A DNA stretch of 64,000 nt from Blautia sp. SC05B48 (GCF_005848555.1 NZ_CP040518.1:1735001-1799000); one strand, 5' to 3'; shown: positions 16,791-25,607, counted from the first letter of the stretch. A program made the numbers and translations. Notes: a model not told the origin generated them from the letters alone.

Positions 16791-17564
16791 GGGGCGGCGT
16801 GCCCACTCACTGGGCGAACAGCCACAGTTCTTTCGAAAGTACCGGCTGAAGTGGGAGAGATTTGAAAATCCGCACAGCAGAGCCACCTGTTGAACAGGCA
16901 GAGCTTCGTTGGTGAGCAGATTTTTGGCTTTTTCCAGACGGAGCAGATTCAGGTCAGCATGAGGGGTGCTGTCAAAAAAATTCCGGTAACAGGAATAAAA
17001 CTGACTTTTTTCGAGATTAGCCATGGCGCAGAGCTTTTCTGTTGTCCATGGCTTTTCGTAATTTGTAAGCATTTCCAGACGGATCTTCTGGAACAGTCTG
17101 CAGAGCTCCGAGTCTGCAGACTTGCCTGTATCTGTACTGCGGAGTTCCCGTGAGGCTGTGATCATCAGCTGGCAGAGCAGGGCATACTCGTAGTCCTGGG
17201 AAAAAACTTCTCTGTTCAGATATTCATGCTGCAGCTTCTGGATACAGTGATCGATCTCCTGGCAGTCACTGGGGTAAAAAATTTCGTTGCAGGGAAGTCC
17301 GAACCGTTTTGCCAGGTTTTCTCCGCAGGAAAAATGGACATAACTGTTCCGAAATTTTCGTACAGCCTGATAATGCTGGGGATTTCCCGGAATATAAAAG
17401 ATGCAGGCATTATCCCGGGTGACAGTAAGCTGACCGCCCAGATAAACCTTCATTGGTGTTTTAAATAAAAGAAAAAGAAAATCTCCGCTTCCCTCCGGCC
17501 GGAAAATCCTGTCGTAATCGGAGTTGGAACGGTTGTATTCGCAGAAATTTAAGGTGAAATCCAT
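16788..17564 (-). CDS. AraC-family transcriptional regulator
   Basis: A 258-residue regulator with an N-terminal cupin-like sugar-sensing domain (about residues 1-150) and a C-terminal double helix-turn-helix (WTTEKLCAMANLEKSQFYS, then VQQVALLCGFSNLSHFSRYF). It is divergent from a GH51 arabinofuranosidase gene at 17900, and the 335-base gap between them carries direct and inverted repeats. This suggests arabinose- or arabinoside-responsive control of the GH51 gene and the following aldo/keto reductase. Confidence 0.88.
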   Translation of the reverse strand: MDFTLNFCEYNRSNSDYDRIFRPEGSGDFLFLLFKTPMKVYLGGQLTVTRDNACIFYIPGNPQHYQAVRKFRNSYVHFSCGENLAKRFGLPCNEIFYPSDCQEIDHCIQKLQHEYLNREVFSQDYEYALLCQLMITASRELRSTDTGKSADSELCRLFQKIRLEMLTNYEKPWTTEKLCAMANLEKSQFYSCYRNFFDSTPHADLNLLRLEKAKNLLTNEALPVQQVALLCGFSNLSHFSRYFRKNCGCSPSEWARRP

Positions 17565-17631
17565 GGAAATGCTGCGCTCCTTTCATTACGTAGATCAGAC
17601 AATCCGACTGTGGCATTGTAAAGAACTTTCT

Positions 17632-17702
17632 GTCTGGAAGTATAAAGTAAAGTGACAGAGGGACGTCCGTCTGGTAAGACTGTCTTTACGATAAATCTTA
17701 CC
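17632..17702. promoter_or_regulatory. Candidate AraC-type binding sites in the divergent region
   Basis: GTCTGG occurs at 17632-17637 and 17669-17674 in the same orientation (37 bp apart). An inverted repeat GGTAAGA (17673-17679) / TCTTACC (17696-17702) overlaps the second copy. The gap from 17565 to 17899 otherwise holds no gene. A sigma-A promoter for the GH51 gene is not clear, which would fit activator dependence. Confidence 0.4.
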
Positions 17703-17863
17703 GGAAAAAAAGTCAACTATTTCGGAAGATAATCACTGGTATGGATAGAACAGGATGGTAAAATGAAACATAGAAACGGTTGATTTCCGCTGAGAGTGTG
17801 TGAGCGAACAGAGGCGTAAGAGCCGGTATATGGCGGAATCGGAAACAGAGCTAAATGCGGTAG

Positions 17864-19405
<1,542 letters not shown>

Positions 19406-19475
19406 GTGTGGGTGAAGTATAGTAGAAGTAGTTGCAGATAAGGTAAATCATGGGACATTATGGGAGGATTTTTTT

Positions 19476-20465
19476 ATGTACGCACCTGCAAAGGAACGAT
19501 ACGAAACCATGGAGTATAACCGTTGCGGAGAAAGCGGTCTGATGCTTCCGAAGGTATCTCTCGGATTATGGCATAATTTCGGAGATACATCTGATTATGA
19601 AAATATGAAACAGCTTTGTTTCACAGCTTTTGACAACGGAATCACACAGTTTGACCTTGCCAATAATTACGGTCCGGCTTACGGAAGTGCGGAGCGGAAT
19701 TTTGGCAAGATTTTGAAAGAAGAACTGATGCCGTACCGTGATGAGCTGATCATCACAACCAAGGCAGGCTATGATATGTGGGAGGGCCCTTACGGAAACT
19801 GGGGCAGCCGCAAATATCTTCTCGCAAGTCTTGACCAGAGCTTGAAACGTATGGGCCTGGAATATGTGGATATTTTTTACCATCACAGAATGGACCCGGA
19901 GACTCCCCTCGAGGAAACTATGGGCGCGCTTGCAACCGCAGTTCAGCAGGGCAAGGCCCTCTACGTAGGACTTTCCAATTATGATGGAAAAACCTTAAGT
20001 CAGGCAGCAGCGATCCTGAAAGACCTGAAATGCCCATTTGTGATCAACCAGAACCGTTATTCCATTTTTGACAGAACTGTGGAAGAGAACGGTTTAAAGA
20101 GAACTACCGGCATCCTGAAAAAAGGCCTGATCACTTTCAGCCCGCTTGCTCAGGGACAGCTGACAGACCGTTACCTGAACGGTATTCCGGAGGACAGCCG
20201 AATCCGCAGGGACGGAAGATTCCTGAAAGAAAGCGCCCTGACACCGGAGCGTCTGGACCAGATCCGGAGACTGAACGATCTGGCAGCACAGCGAGGCGAG
20301 AAACTTGCAGACATGGCACTTGGCTGGCTGCTCCAGCATGAGGAAGTCACCAGCGTGCTCATCGGAGCATCCAAACCGCAGCAGATCATTGATAATGTGA
20401 AGGCTATCCACTGTGCGCCGTTTACAGCTGAGGAACTGCGTCTGATCGACGCGATTTCTAAATAA
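19476..20465 (+). CDS. Aldo/keto reductase (YghZ / glyceraldehyde-3-P reductase type)
   Basis: A 329-residue NAD(P)H-dependent reductase. The catalytic tetrad is visible as Asp60, Tyr65 (ANNYG), Lys96 (TTKAGYD) and His136 or 137 (YHHRMD). The opening YETMEYNRCGESGLMLPKV and the length match the YghZ/AKR14-like branch, which reduces small aldehydes, including L-glyceraldehyde 3-phosphate and methylglyoxal in characterised members. It lies 70 bases after the GH51 gene with no terminator between, so both may be cotranscribed under AraC control and it may act on a pentose-derived aldehyde. That link is inferred. Confidence 0.88.
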   Translation: MYAPAKERYETMEYNRCGESGLMLPKVSLGLWHNFGDTSDYENMKQLCFTAFDNGITQFDLANNYGPAYGSAERNFGKILKEELMPYRDELIITTKAGYDMWEGPYGNWGSRKYLLASLDQSLKRMGLEYVDIFYHHRMDPETPLEETMGALATAVQQGKALYVGLSNYDGKTLSQAAAILKDLKCPFVINQNRYSIFDRTVEENGLKRTTGILKKGLITFSPLAQGQLTDRYLNGIPEDSRIRRDGRFLKESALTPERLDQIRRLNDLAAQRGEKLADMALGWLLQHEEVTSVLIGASKPQQIIDNVKAIHCAPFTAEELRLIDAISK

Positions 20466-20472
20466 GAGAAGT

Positions 20473-20501
20473 TTGACAATGAAACAGGGGTATGCTATAT
20501 T
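20473..20501 (+). promoter_or_regulatory. Promoter of the thiamin salvage operon
   Basis: TTGACA at 20473-20478 and TATATT at 20496-20501 are separated by 17 bases. Transcription would start near 20508, just before the TPP aptamer. Confidence 0.75.
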
Positions 20502-20523
20502 GAAAAACAGAAAAGAAAAGTGC

Positions 20524-20606
20524 CAGCGGGAGCTTGTGTGACAGGCTGAGAGGAAGATAGATCTTCGACCGTACCTGATTTGGGTAATGCCAACGGAGGG
20601 ATTGTG
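20524..20606 (+). ncRNA. TPP riboswitch aptamer (THI element)
   Basis: The two conserved halves are clear: CTGAGAGG (pyrimidine-binding side), then ACCGTACCTGATTTGGGTAATGCC followed by ACGGAGGGA (pyrophosphate-binding side), with a GGAAG/CTTC P3 extension between. It lies in the leader of thiW-thiM-thiE and should shut the operon off when thiamin pyrophosphate is plentiful, through the terminator that follows. Confidence 0.93.
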
Positions 20607-20611
20607 ATTTC

Positions 20612-20661
20612 AGAGCGTGTCTCCGTGGAGTTTATCCATGGAGATGCGCTTTCACTTTTTT
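20612..20661 (+). terminator. Riboswitch-controlled terminator
   Basis: An almost uninterrupted 18-bp stem (AGAGCGTGTCTCCGTGGA with TCCATGGAGATGCGCTTT, four G-T wobbles) with a 5-base loop is followed by CACTTTTTTA. It sits directly downstream of the TPP aptamer and is the probable expression platform. Confidence 0.85.
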
Positions 20662-20761
20662 ATGTGAGCTTCTGCGAAAGAGCGGGCAGGAAGGGGAGCG
20701 CCTTAATGTCTGGCAGGAGAGTGATATTCCGGAGGATTTTTCCGGAAGGATCATGTAAGCG

Positions 20762-20890
20762 ATGGGAATCCGTGTTTTCGGAGTGAGAGGAAGTAAGGGA
20801 ACTTCGACCGCCAAAATCTAAGGGCAGACTGCAGCAGACGGGAAGCTTTTGCCCGGATCTGACAGGGCTCTGCCTGATATTTCAGGGAGG
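20762..20890 (+). promoter_or_regulatory. Second aptamer-like leader segment before thiW
   Basis: GATGGGAATCCG..CGGAGTGAGAGG followed by GGAAG..CTTCGACCG repeats the architecture of the first half of the upstream TPP aptamer, including identical GAGAGGAAG and CTTCGACCG pieces. The second conserved half (CTGAT..GG..AATGCC) is missing or badly diverged. Near the gene, CCTG (20873-20876) can pair either with CAGG at 20863-20866 or with CAGG at 20883-20886, the latter touching the GGGAGG ribosome binding site. It may be a decayed tandem aptamer or a second control layer. Confidence 0.45.
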
Positions 20891-20898
20891 AAAACACT

Positions 20899-21453
20899 AT
20901 GGAAAAACAAAGGATGCACACGCTTCGTATGGTAATGCTGGCAATGATGGTTGCGATCGGTGTCGTTATTTCACCGATCCTGAGGATTGAGGGAATGTGC
21001 CCCACGGCGCATCTTGTCAATATCGTATGCTCGGTTCTGATGGGACCGTGGTATTCCCTTCTCTGTGCGACCATGATCGGCGTGATCCGTATGATGTTTA
21101 TGGGAATCCCGCCACTTGCACTGACCGGTGCAGTATTTGGCGCATTTCTTTCAGGTGTGTTCTACAGACTTTCCAAAGGCAAGATCATCTGCGCGGTGAT
21201 CGGTGAGATCTTTGGAACAGGTATCATCGGATCCATGGTTTCTTATCCGGTGATGGCATTCCTGATGGGAAGAGGCGGACTGACAGCATTTTATTATACG
21301 CCGATGTTCCTTGCAGCAACCACAATGGGAGGATGTGTTGCCTATATTTTCCTGAAGGCTCTGAGTAAAGCAGGTCTTCTGGTGAAATTCCAGGCAGCTT
21401 TGGGTTCAAAAACATATGAGACAAAGAATTTTACAACTGCGAAAGCGAATTAA
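20899..21453 (+). CDS. thiW: ThiW, thiazole-specific ECF transporter S component
   Basis: A 184-residue membrane protein with five or six hydrophobic helices (LRMVMLAMMVAIGVVISPIL, then EGMCPTAHLVNIVCSVLMGP). The EGMCPTAH..N and GIPPLALTGAVFGAFLSG segments are typical of ThiW. It is the substrate-binding unit of an energy-coupling-factor importer for the thiazole moiety of thiamin and needs the shared EcfA-EcfA'-EcfT module encoded elsewhere. It is first in a TPP-riboswitch operon and its 3' end overlaps thiM by 38 bases. GGGAGG at 20885-20890 is the ribosome site. Confidence 0.92.
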   Translation: MEKQRMHTLRMVMLAMMVAIGVVISPILRIEGMCPTAHLVNIVCSVLMGPWYSLLCATMIGVIRMMFMGIPPLALTGAVFGAFLSGVFYRLSKGKIICAVIGEIFGTGIIGSMVSYPVMAFLMGRGGLTAFYYTPMFLAATTMGGCVAYIFLKALSKAGLLVKFQAALGSKTYETKNFTTAKAN

Positions 21454-22318
21454 AGAAGAAAAGCCGCTGATCCATTGCATCACCAATCCGATCTCGATCC
21501 ATGACTGTGCCAACGTGGTCCTTGCAGTAGGTGCAAGGCCGATCATGGCGGAGCATCCGGCAGAGGTGACAGGTATTACGGCATCGGCTGGTGCGCTGAT
21601 GCTGAATCTCGGGAATATTACCGATGCCAGGATCGAGTCAATGAAGCGTTCTATGAGAACAGCGATGGAAAATAAAATTCCGGTTCTTCTGGACCTGGTA
21701 GGGGTTGCCTGCAGTGATCTCAGGCTGGATCTGGCACGGGAGCTTTTGAGCATCGGCCATCCGGCAGTGCTGAAGGGAAATATGTCAGAGCTTCTGGCTG
21801 TTTCCGGACTGCCGTCTCATGCGATCGGAATCGATGCGGGGGCGCAGGATGCCCTGACTGCGGAAAATATGGAGACTGTCAGTGAGGTGCTGAGGGCTTT
21901 TTCAAGGAGTAATCAGGCAATTGTGCTGGCTACCGGGAAACAGGATTTTGTTACGGATGGTGAACGGGTTGTTCTGGTACAAAATGGCAGTGCGGCGCTG
22001 TCCGGGATCACAGGAACCGGCTGTATGGTCGGTGCACTGACTGCGGCGTTTTTGCCAGGGTGCGAAGATAATATTGCGAAAGAGATGACGGATAGTATAG
22101 AGGCAGGTGTCTGGTCTGGCGTTGAGATGGAATTAAATGGGAGATCCGGGAATTATCTGGCTGCGGCAGTGCTTGGTACTGCACTTATGGGTATCGCCGG
22201 CGAGGAAGCGGAGAAGATTTCCCGCGGTCCGGGAAGCTTTCAGGTAAATCTGCTGGATGAGATCTATGGGCTTTCGGATCGACAGCTGCTGGATCTGTTG
22301 AAGATTGAAATGTACTGA
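21416..22318 (+). CDS. thiM: Hydroxyethylthiazole kinase
   Basis: A 300-residue kinase that phosphorylates the imported thiazole alcohol. The N-terminal PLIHCITNPISIHDCANVVL and ARPIMAEHPAEV segments and the anion-hole GITGTGCMVGALTAAF of the ribokinase-like fold are present. The start at 21416 lies inside the thiW coding end (38-base overlap in another frame), which implies translational coupling. With thiW and thiE it makes a thiazole salvage route to thiamin phosphate. Confidence 0.93.
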   Translation: MRQRILQLRKRIKEEKPLIHCITNPISIHDCANVVLAVGARPIMAEHPAEVTGITASAGALMLNLGNITDARIESMKRSMRTAMENKIPVLLDLVGVACSDLRLDLARELLSIGHPAVLKGNMSELLAVSGLPSHAIGIDAGAQDALTAENMETVSEVLRAFSRSNQAIVLATGKQDFVTDGERVVLVQNGSAALSGITGTGCMVGALTAAFLPGCEDNIAKEMTDSIEAGVWSGVEMELNGRSGNYLAAAVLGTALMGIAGEEAEKISRGPGSFQVNLLDEIYGLSDRQLLDLLKIEMY

Positions 22319-22334
22319 AAAAGAGGGGATTAGG

Positions 22335-22976
22335 ATGGATAGAAAAGATTTGGATGTAACGTTGTATCTGGTGACGGATAGTTCTTATCATACGGAGGAG
22401 TCTTTGCTCCGTACGGTTGAGGAGGCTTGTAAGGGTGGTGTGACTCTGGTCCAGCTTCGCGAGAAGAATAAGGGTGGACGTGAGTATCTGGATAAGGCTT
22501 TTAAGGTGAAGGAGATCACAGATCGTTACAATGTGCCGCTGATCATTGATGATCGTGTGGATGTAGCGCTGGCCTGTGATGCGGCTGGTGTGCATGTTGG
22601 AGCTTCTGATATTCCGGTTGCTGTGGCAAGGAAGCTGATGGGACCGGATAAGATCGTGGGGGCTACTGCCAAGACGGTGGAGGCTGCTGTGAAGGCTTAT
22701 GAGGATGGTGCGGATTATCTTGGTGTGGGGGCGATTTATCCTACTACTACTAAGGTTGTGACGATTCTTACCAAGGTTTCTACGTTGAAGGATATCTGTG
22801 AGGCGGTTCCGATTCCGGCGGTTGCGATCGGGGGATTGAATGCCGGGAATATGGATGTGCTTGAGGGTGCCGGTATGAGTGGTATGGCGGTTGTTTCTGC
22901 GATCATGAAGGCGGAGGATCCTCAGGGGAATGCACGGGAGCTGAAGGAGAAGATTGTTGCTTTGATAGGAAAGTGA
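22335..22976 (+). CDS. thiE: Thiamin phosphate synthase
   Basis: A 213-residue TIM-barrel enzyme that joins HMP pyrophosphate and thiazole phosphate. Markers are LYLVTDSSYH, VTLVQLREKNKGGREYL, PLIIDDRVDVALACDAAGVH, DYLGVGAIYPTTTK and IPAVAIGGLNAGN. The ATG at 22335 follows AGAGGGGATT, so the in-frame start at 22305, overlapping thiM, is less likely. From about 22380 it uses many T-ending and GCG codons (runs such as GGTGTGGGGGCG) unlike thiW and thiM, a hint of a different recent history. No thiD or thiC lies in the window, so HMP pyrophosphate must come from other loci. Confidence 0.93.
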   Translation: MDRKDLDVTLYLVTDSSYHTEESLLRTVEEACKGGVTLVQLREKNKGGREYLDKAFKVKEITDRYNVPLIIDDRVDVALACDAAGVHVGASDIPVAVARKLMGPDKIVGATAKTVEAAVKAYEDGADYLGVGAIYPTTTKVVTILTKVSTLKDICEAVPIPAVAIGGLNAGNMDVLEGAGMSGMAVVSAIMKAEDPQGNARELKEKIVALIGK

Positions 22977-22990
22977 TTTAGGAAATGAGT

Positions 22991-23034
22991 GAAGAGCAGT
23001 GGTGGATTTGAGGTTCATTGCTGTTCTTTTTTTG
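22991..23034 (+). terminator. Terminator of the thi operon
   Basis: GAAGAGCAGTGG pairs with TCATTGCTGTTC (one mismatch, two wobbles) and is followed by seven T residues. Confidence 0.85.
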
Positions 23035-23048
23035 TTGAAATACGGACG

Positions 23049-23260
23049 CCCGTGAGGCGTGTGCTGCCTGTCGCCGGGGCTTCGTCGGGGGCTGGCTTCT
23101 AGGCTGCCGGAATTCTGCTAAAACCGTTTTCCAAAAGTCCGAACTCGCGTCTTGCAGCCGCTCAGACAGCGGACTTTTGAAAAACAACGCAGATTTCCGC
23201 CAGCCAAGAATCAGCTCCCCTCCTGCAGAGTCCGGTGACAGGCAGCACACGCCTCACGGG
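23049..23260. repeat. Large imperfect palindrome (about 212 bp)
   Basis: The ends 23049-23077 and 23232-23260 are inverted repeats matching at 28 of 29 positions. The complementarity continues inwards: GGCTG.CGGAA.TCTGC opposes GCAGATTTCCGCCAGCC, and CAAAAGTCCG (23132-23141) opposes CGGACTTTTG (23170-23179), leaving a loop of about 28 bases that itself holds CCGCT/AGCGG. No open reading frame fits. It resembles a MITE-like or long REP-like element, and as RNA would fold into a giant hairpin. Confidence 0.8.
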
Positions 23261-23330
23261 CTGGTTTTTCAAGGCGGCAGAGGAGGGGCTGCTCGGGAGT
23301 TTGGGTGTAAATGTTGGGTTGAGTGGCCTT

Positions 23331-23472
23331 TGCCGGGAGATGGATGAGCTATCAGCGCTGCGCTGGATAGCTGGGAGGAAAGGCTGAGTTTCCTTGTGGT
23401 CTGCCGGGAGGTGGATGAGGCATCAGCGGTGCGCTGGATAGCTGGGAGGAAAGACTGAGTTTCCGGTTGCCT
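23331..23472. repeat. Two tandem 71-bp direct repeats
   Basis: The unit starting TGCCGGGAGATGGATGAG at 23331 recurs at 23402 as TGCCGGGAGGTGGATGAG with few differences, sharing TGCGCTGGATAGCTGGGAGG and AAAG.CTGAGTTTCC. No gene lies here. The 824-base stretch 22977-23800 is made of the terminator, the large palindrome, this tandem repeat and short hairpins. Confidence 0.75.
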
Positions 23473-23502
23473 GACGGTAGGGGGCCGAGACATACCGCGC
23501 GG

Positions 23503-23569
23503 ATTTATGCGATCAGCATAAATTCTGTGCATCGCGAAGCGTGTTACTGAGAACGGAGTGAACAGTAAC
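23503..23569. repeat. Hairpins with dispersed 23-nt repeat, copy 1
   Basis: ATTTATGC/GCATAAAT (23503-23523) is followed by GTTACTG/CAGTAAC (23543-23569). The 23 bases at 23547-23569 (CTGAGAACGGAGTG... to CAGTAAC) recur exactly at 27035-27057 across the aspartase stop codon. Confidence 0.7.
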
Positions 23570-23770
23570 TGCTGTCGAATGTTGTTGAGATTTTTGGATG
23601 AATTTTGAGTGATTTTTATTATAGTATGTGGTATGGTTGTTATATCTTATAAGATCTTTTGTCTGTATGGACATTCTTGGAGCTTCGAGTTCTGAAGCAT
23701 TTTCCATTTTTGGGTACTGTGAAATTTATGAAAGGCCGGTTTAGGGTGTTTTCATGTTTTATTTGTGTGG

Positions 23771-23776
23771 TATAAT
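23771..23776 (+). promoter_or_regulatory. -10 element of the Rpn-like nuclease gene
   Basis: A perfect TATAAT lies 25 bases before the ATG. The best -35 is a weak TTTTCA at 23749-23754 (16-base spacer). Confidence 0.45.
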
Positions 23777-23800
23777 CTATATATACCAGTAGGAGTGTTA

Positions 23801-24745
23801 ATGACTAACAATACTATATTTGATGATGTTTTCCGGACGATAGTGGAAAAGATGACATATCTGACCGTTCCGCTGATCAATGAGGTGTTTCATACATCAT
23901 ATCCGGAAGATGTGAAGATCATGCACCTTAGGAATGAGCATCAGCTTGAGGATGGTGAACTGATCACGGATGCTCGACTTCTGATCGGGGATAAGGTGTA
24001 CCATATTGAGTGTCAGAGTTCTGATGATACTATGATGGCGATCAGGATGTTTGAGTATGATCTTGCAATTGCCTTGGAGAACAGACGGAGAGTCGGAAGG
24101 AAGTTTTATGTAGAGTTCCCGAAATCTTGTGTGATATACTTGAGATCTACGAAGAATACGCCTGATGTTGAGGAAGTGAAGGTTTTGTTTCCGGATGGAC
24201 AGGTGTGTGTGTACCGGGTTCCGACAGTGAAGATGGAACTTTATACGAAGGATAGTATTTTCGAAAAGAATCTGTTGATGTTGCTTCCGTTTTACGTGAT
24301 GAGGTATGAAAATGTAGCAGATATATTTGCTAAAGATTCGGAGAAGTTACAGGGATTGTTGATGGAATATGAAGATATCAGGATAAAACTTGAGAGAGAA
24401 TTTTCAATCACTGGAAGAGCAGGTATGTATACAGATCTTAATAAATTGATCATAAGAATATCGGATTATATTTTTCGAAAAGAAGAAAAAGTCAGGAAAG
24501 GAGTGGGTGAAGTTATGGGCGGAAAGGTTTTGCAGCTGGAGTCGGAGCGACTTCGGGAGGAAGGTATGGCTATTGGAGAAGTTCGTGGAAAAGCGGAAGG
24601 GAAAGCAGAAGGAAAAGCAGAGGGAGAAGCAAGAATACGAGCCCTGATCAATTGTCTGATCTCGGATGGTCGCGTGGATGAGATACAGAAGATGGCTGAT
24701 AGTGAGGATGTGTGTAAAGAATTGTACAGGGAATACGGTTTATAA
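23801..24745 (+). CDS. Rpn-like PD-(D/E)XK nuclease family protein
   Basis: A 314-residue protein of the Rpn / PD-(D/E)XK nuclease-transposase family. The opening IFDDVFRTIVEKM..TVPLIN, the DARLLIGDKVYHIECQSS core (an Asp followed by the variant E-x-Q catalytic pair) and a low-complexity tail of GKAE repeats (residues about 263-277) before a short helical end are all typical. Characterised Rpn proteins cut DNA and promote RecA-independent recombination. The ATG at 23801 follows AGGAG, so the longer reading from 23765, which runs through the TATAAT, is rejected. It sits beside the repeat island. Such genes are often multicopy and mobile, but no terminal repeats tied to it are clear. Confidence 0.8.
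   Translation: MTNNTIFDDVFRTIVEKMTYLTVPLINEVFHTSYPEDVKIMHLRNEHQLEDGELITDARLLIGDKVYHIECQSSDDTMMAIRMFEYDLAIALENRRRVGRKFYVEFPKSCVIYLRSTKNTPDVEEVKVLFPDGQVCVYRVPTVKMELYTKDSIFEKNLLMLLPFYVMRYENVADIFAKDSEKLQGLLMEYEDIRIKLEREFSITGRAGMYTDLNKLIIRISDYIFRKEEKVRKGVGEVMGGKVLQLESERLREEGMAIGEVRGKAEGKAEGKAEGEARIRALINCLISDGRVDEIQKMADSEDVCKELYREYGL
24587..24631 (+). repeat. 12-bp tandem coding repeat (GKAE units)
   Basis: Three full units and a partial fourth of GGAAAAGCxGAx encode GKAE GKAE GKAE GEA in the nuclease tail. Such repeats can change in number by slippage without shifting frame. Confidence 0.7.
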
Positions 24746-24777
24746 AAAAATGCCGGTGGGGGGTTACTCCACCGGCA
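24744..24777 (-). terminator. Terminator overlapping the Lrp gene stop
   Basis: On the minus strand TGCCGGTGG pairs perfectly with CCACCGGCA, followed by seven T residues. The lrp stop codon (24764-24766) lies in the loop, so the 5' arm is coding sequence. Confidence 0.85.
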
Positions 24778-25210
24778 GATCTCTGTGTTCTACGTTGGTG
24801 GAGAATACGATCTGTGTTTTGGTACGGCCGAACTGCTGGAGTTCGTTGATGAAGTGGTCCAGTTCCATGGTGGAGCGGAAGGCTACTTCGATGAGCATGG
24901 AGTAATCGCCGGTGACGCAGTTGCATTCGATGACGTTTGGGATGGACTGGATGAAGGGGCAGAAGTCTTTTTTCTGGTTGGGTTCTACTTCCAGGTTGAT
25001 GAATGCTTTTATATGATAACCGAGAAATACCGGGTTGATCTGGGCGTGGTAGCCTGTGATCAGCCCGTTTTTTTCAAGATGTTCGATCCTGGCGGAGACA
25101 GCGGGGGAGGAGAGGAAGACTTCCTTTGCGATTTCCTTTACCGGGGTGCGGGCGTTTTTCTGAAGCATTTCGATGATCTTTCGGTCGATGTTGTCGAGTT
25201 TGTGTTCCAT
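24764..25210 (-). CDS. Lrp/AsnC-family transcriptional regulator
   Basis: A 148-residue regulator with an N-terminal winged helix (LDNIDRKIIEMLQKNARTPV, then KEIAKEVFLSSPAVSARIEH) and a C-terminal RAM/AsnC ligand domain (INPVFLGYHIKAFINLEVEP). The ATG at 25210 is chosen because AAAGGAG precedes it. The reading extends upstream to 25330 without a ribosome site and would cross the promoter. It is divergent from aspartase, so an amino acid such as aspartate or asparagine may be its effector. A GTGTTG/CAACAC palindrome overlaps its own promoter, consistent with autoregulation. Confidence 0.9.
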   Translation of the reverse strand: MEHKLDNIDRKIIEMLQKNARTPVKEIAKEVFLSSPAVSARIEHLEKNGLITGYHAQINPVFLGYHIKAFINLEVEPNQKKDFCPFIQSIPNVIECNCVTGDYSMLIEVAFRSTMELDHFINELQQFGRTKTQIVFSTNVEHRDLPVE

Positions 25211-25301
25211 GTGGAATGGCTCCTTTCGATGAAAAAATGTTATTTGCAACTGGTGCAGAGCTGCGTGGGGAAGTGGATTGAAAATATATATTTCTGTATT
25301 G

Positions 25302-25330
25302 ATTATACTGCGCGTGTTGTTACAACACAA
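25302..25330 (-). promoter_or_regulatory. Lrp promoter with overlapping palindrome
   Basis: On the minus strand TTGTGT (25330-25325) and TATAAT (25307-25302) have a 17-base spacer. GTGTTG-TTA-CAACAC at 25314-25328 overlaps the spacer and -35, a likely Lrp binding site. The rest of the 397-base gap to aspartase (25211-25607) is A/T-rich. It holds a copy of the dispersed ATATCC motif at 25519 but no gene and no clear aspA promoter. Confidence 0.5.
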
Positions 25331-25518
25331 GAAACGACTTAATATAAATAAGAAAAATAAAAGAAATTCTTAAAAAGATTAATATAAACTTTTGAAAAAC
25401 ACGGATAATCATGGTTTTCCCTTAAAAGTATTTACAAGCCACAAAGAAAGTGTTAGTTTCTTAGGCATCAGAAAAACAGCTGCTGATAAAAATGAAAATA
25501 ACAGAATGATTTGTAAAC

Positions 25519-25538
25519 AGTGAATATCCGTCGGACTG
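25519..25538. repeat. Dispersed GTGAATATCCG motif, copy 3
   Basis: CAGTGAATATCCGTCGGACTG resembles the motif at 5106, 16764, 30637 and 43740. It lies about 70 bases before the aspA start. Confidence 0.4.
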
Positions 25539-25607
25539 AAAAAATGAGATCAGAGGACGGGCAAATCAGATGTGCACAGGATCAGAAGAAAGAAGAGGGA
25601 TGACAAA

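Noticed and set aside
20580-20786. A 68-codon open reading frame in the thi leader
   Set aside because: It starts inside the TPP aptamer, crosses the terminator, and has no ribosome binding site. The RNA features explain the region.
22185-23018. 277-codon open frame antisense to thiM/thiE
   Set aside because: It is low in complexity (rich in Ser, Arg, His, Ile) and runs antisense through thiE. It reflects the odd codon use of thiE, not a gene.
23331-23472. CRISPR-like array
   Set aside because: There are only two copies with no spacers and a 71-bp unit, so it is a tandem duplication. No cas genes are in the window.
24587-24631. Short tandem repeat as a non-coding satellite
   Set aside because: It is in frame and encodes the GKAE tail common to this nuclease family.
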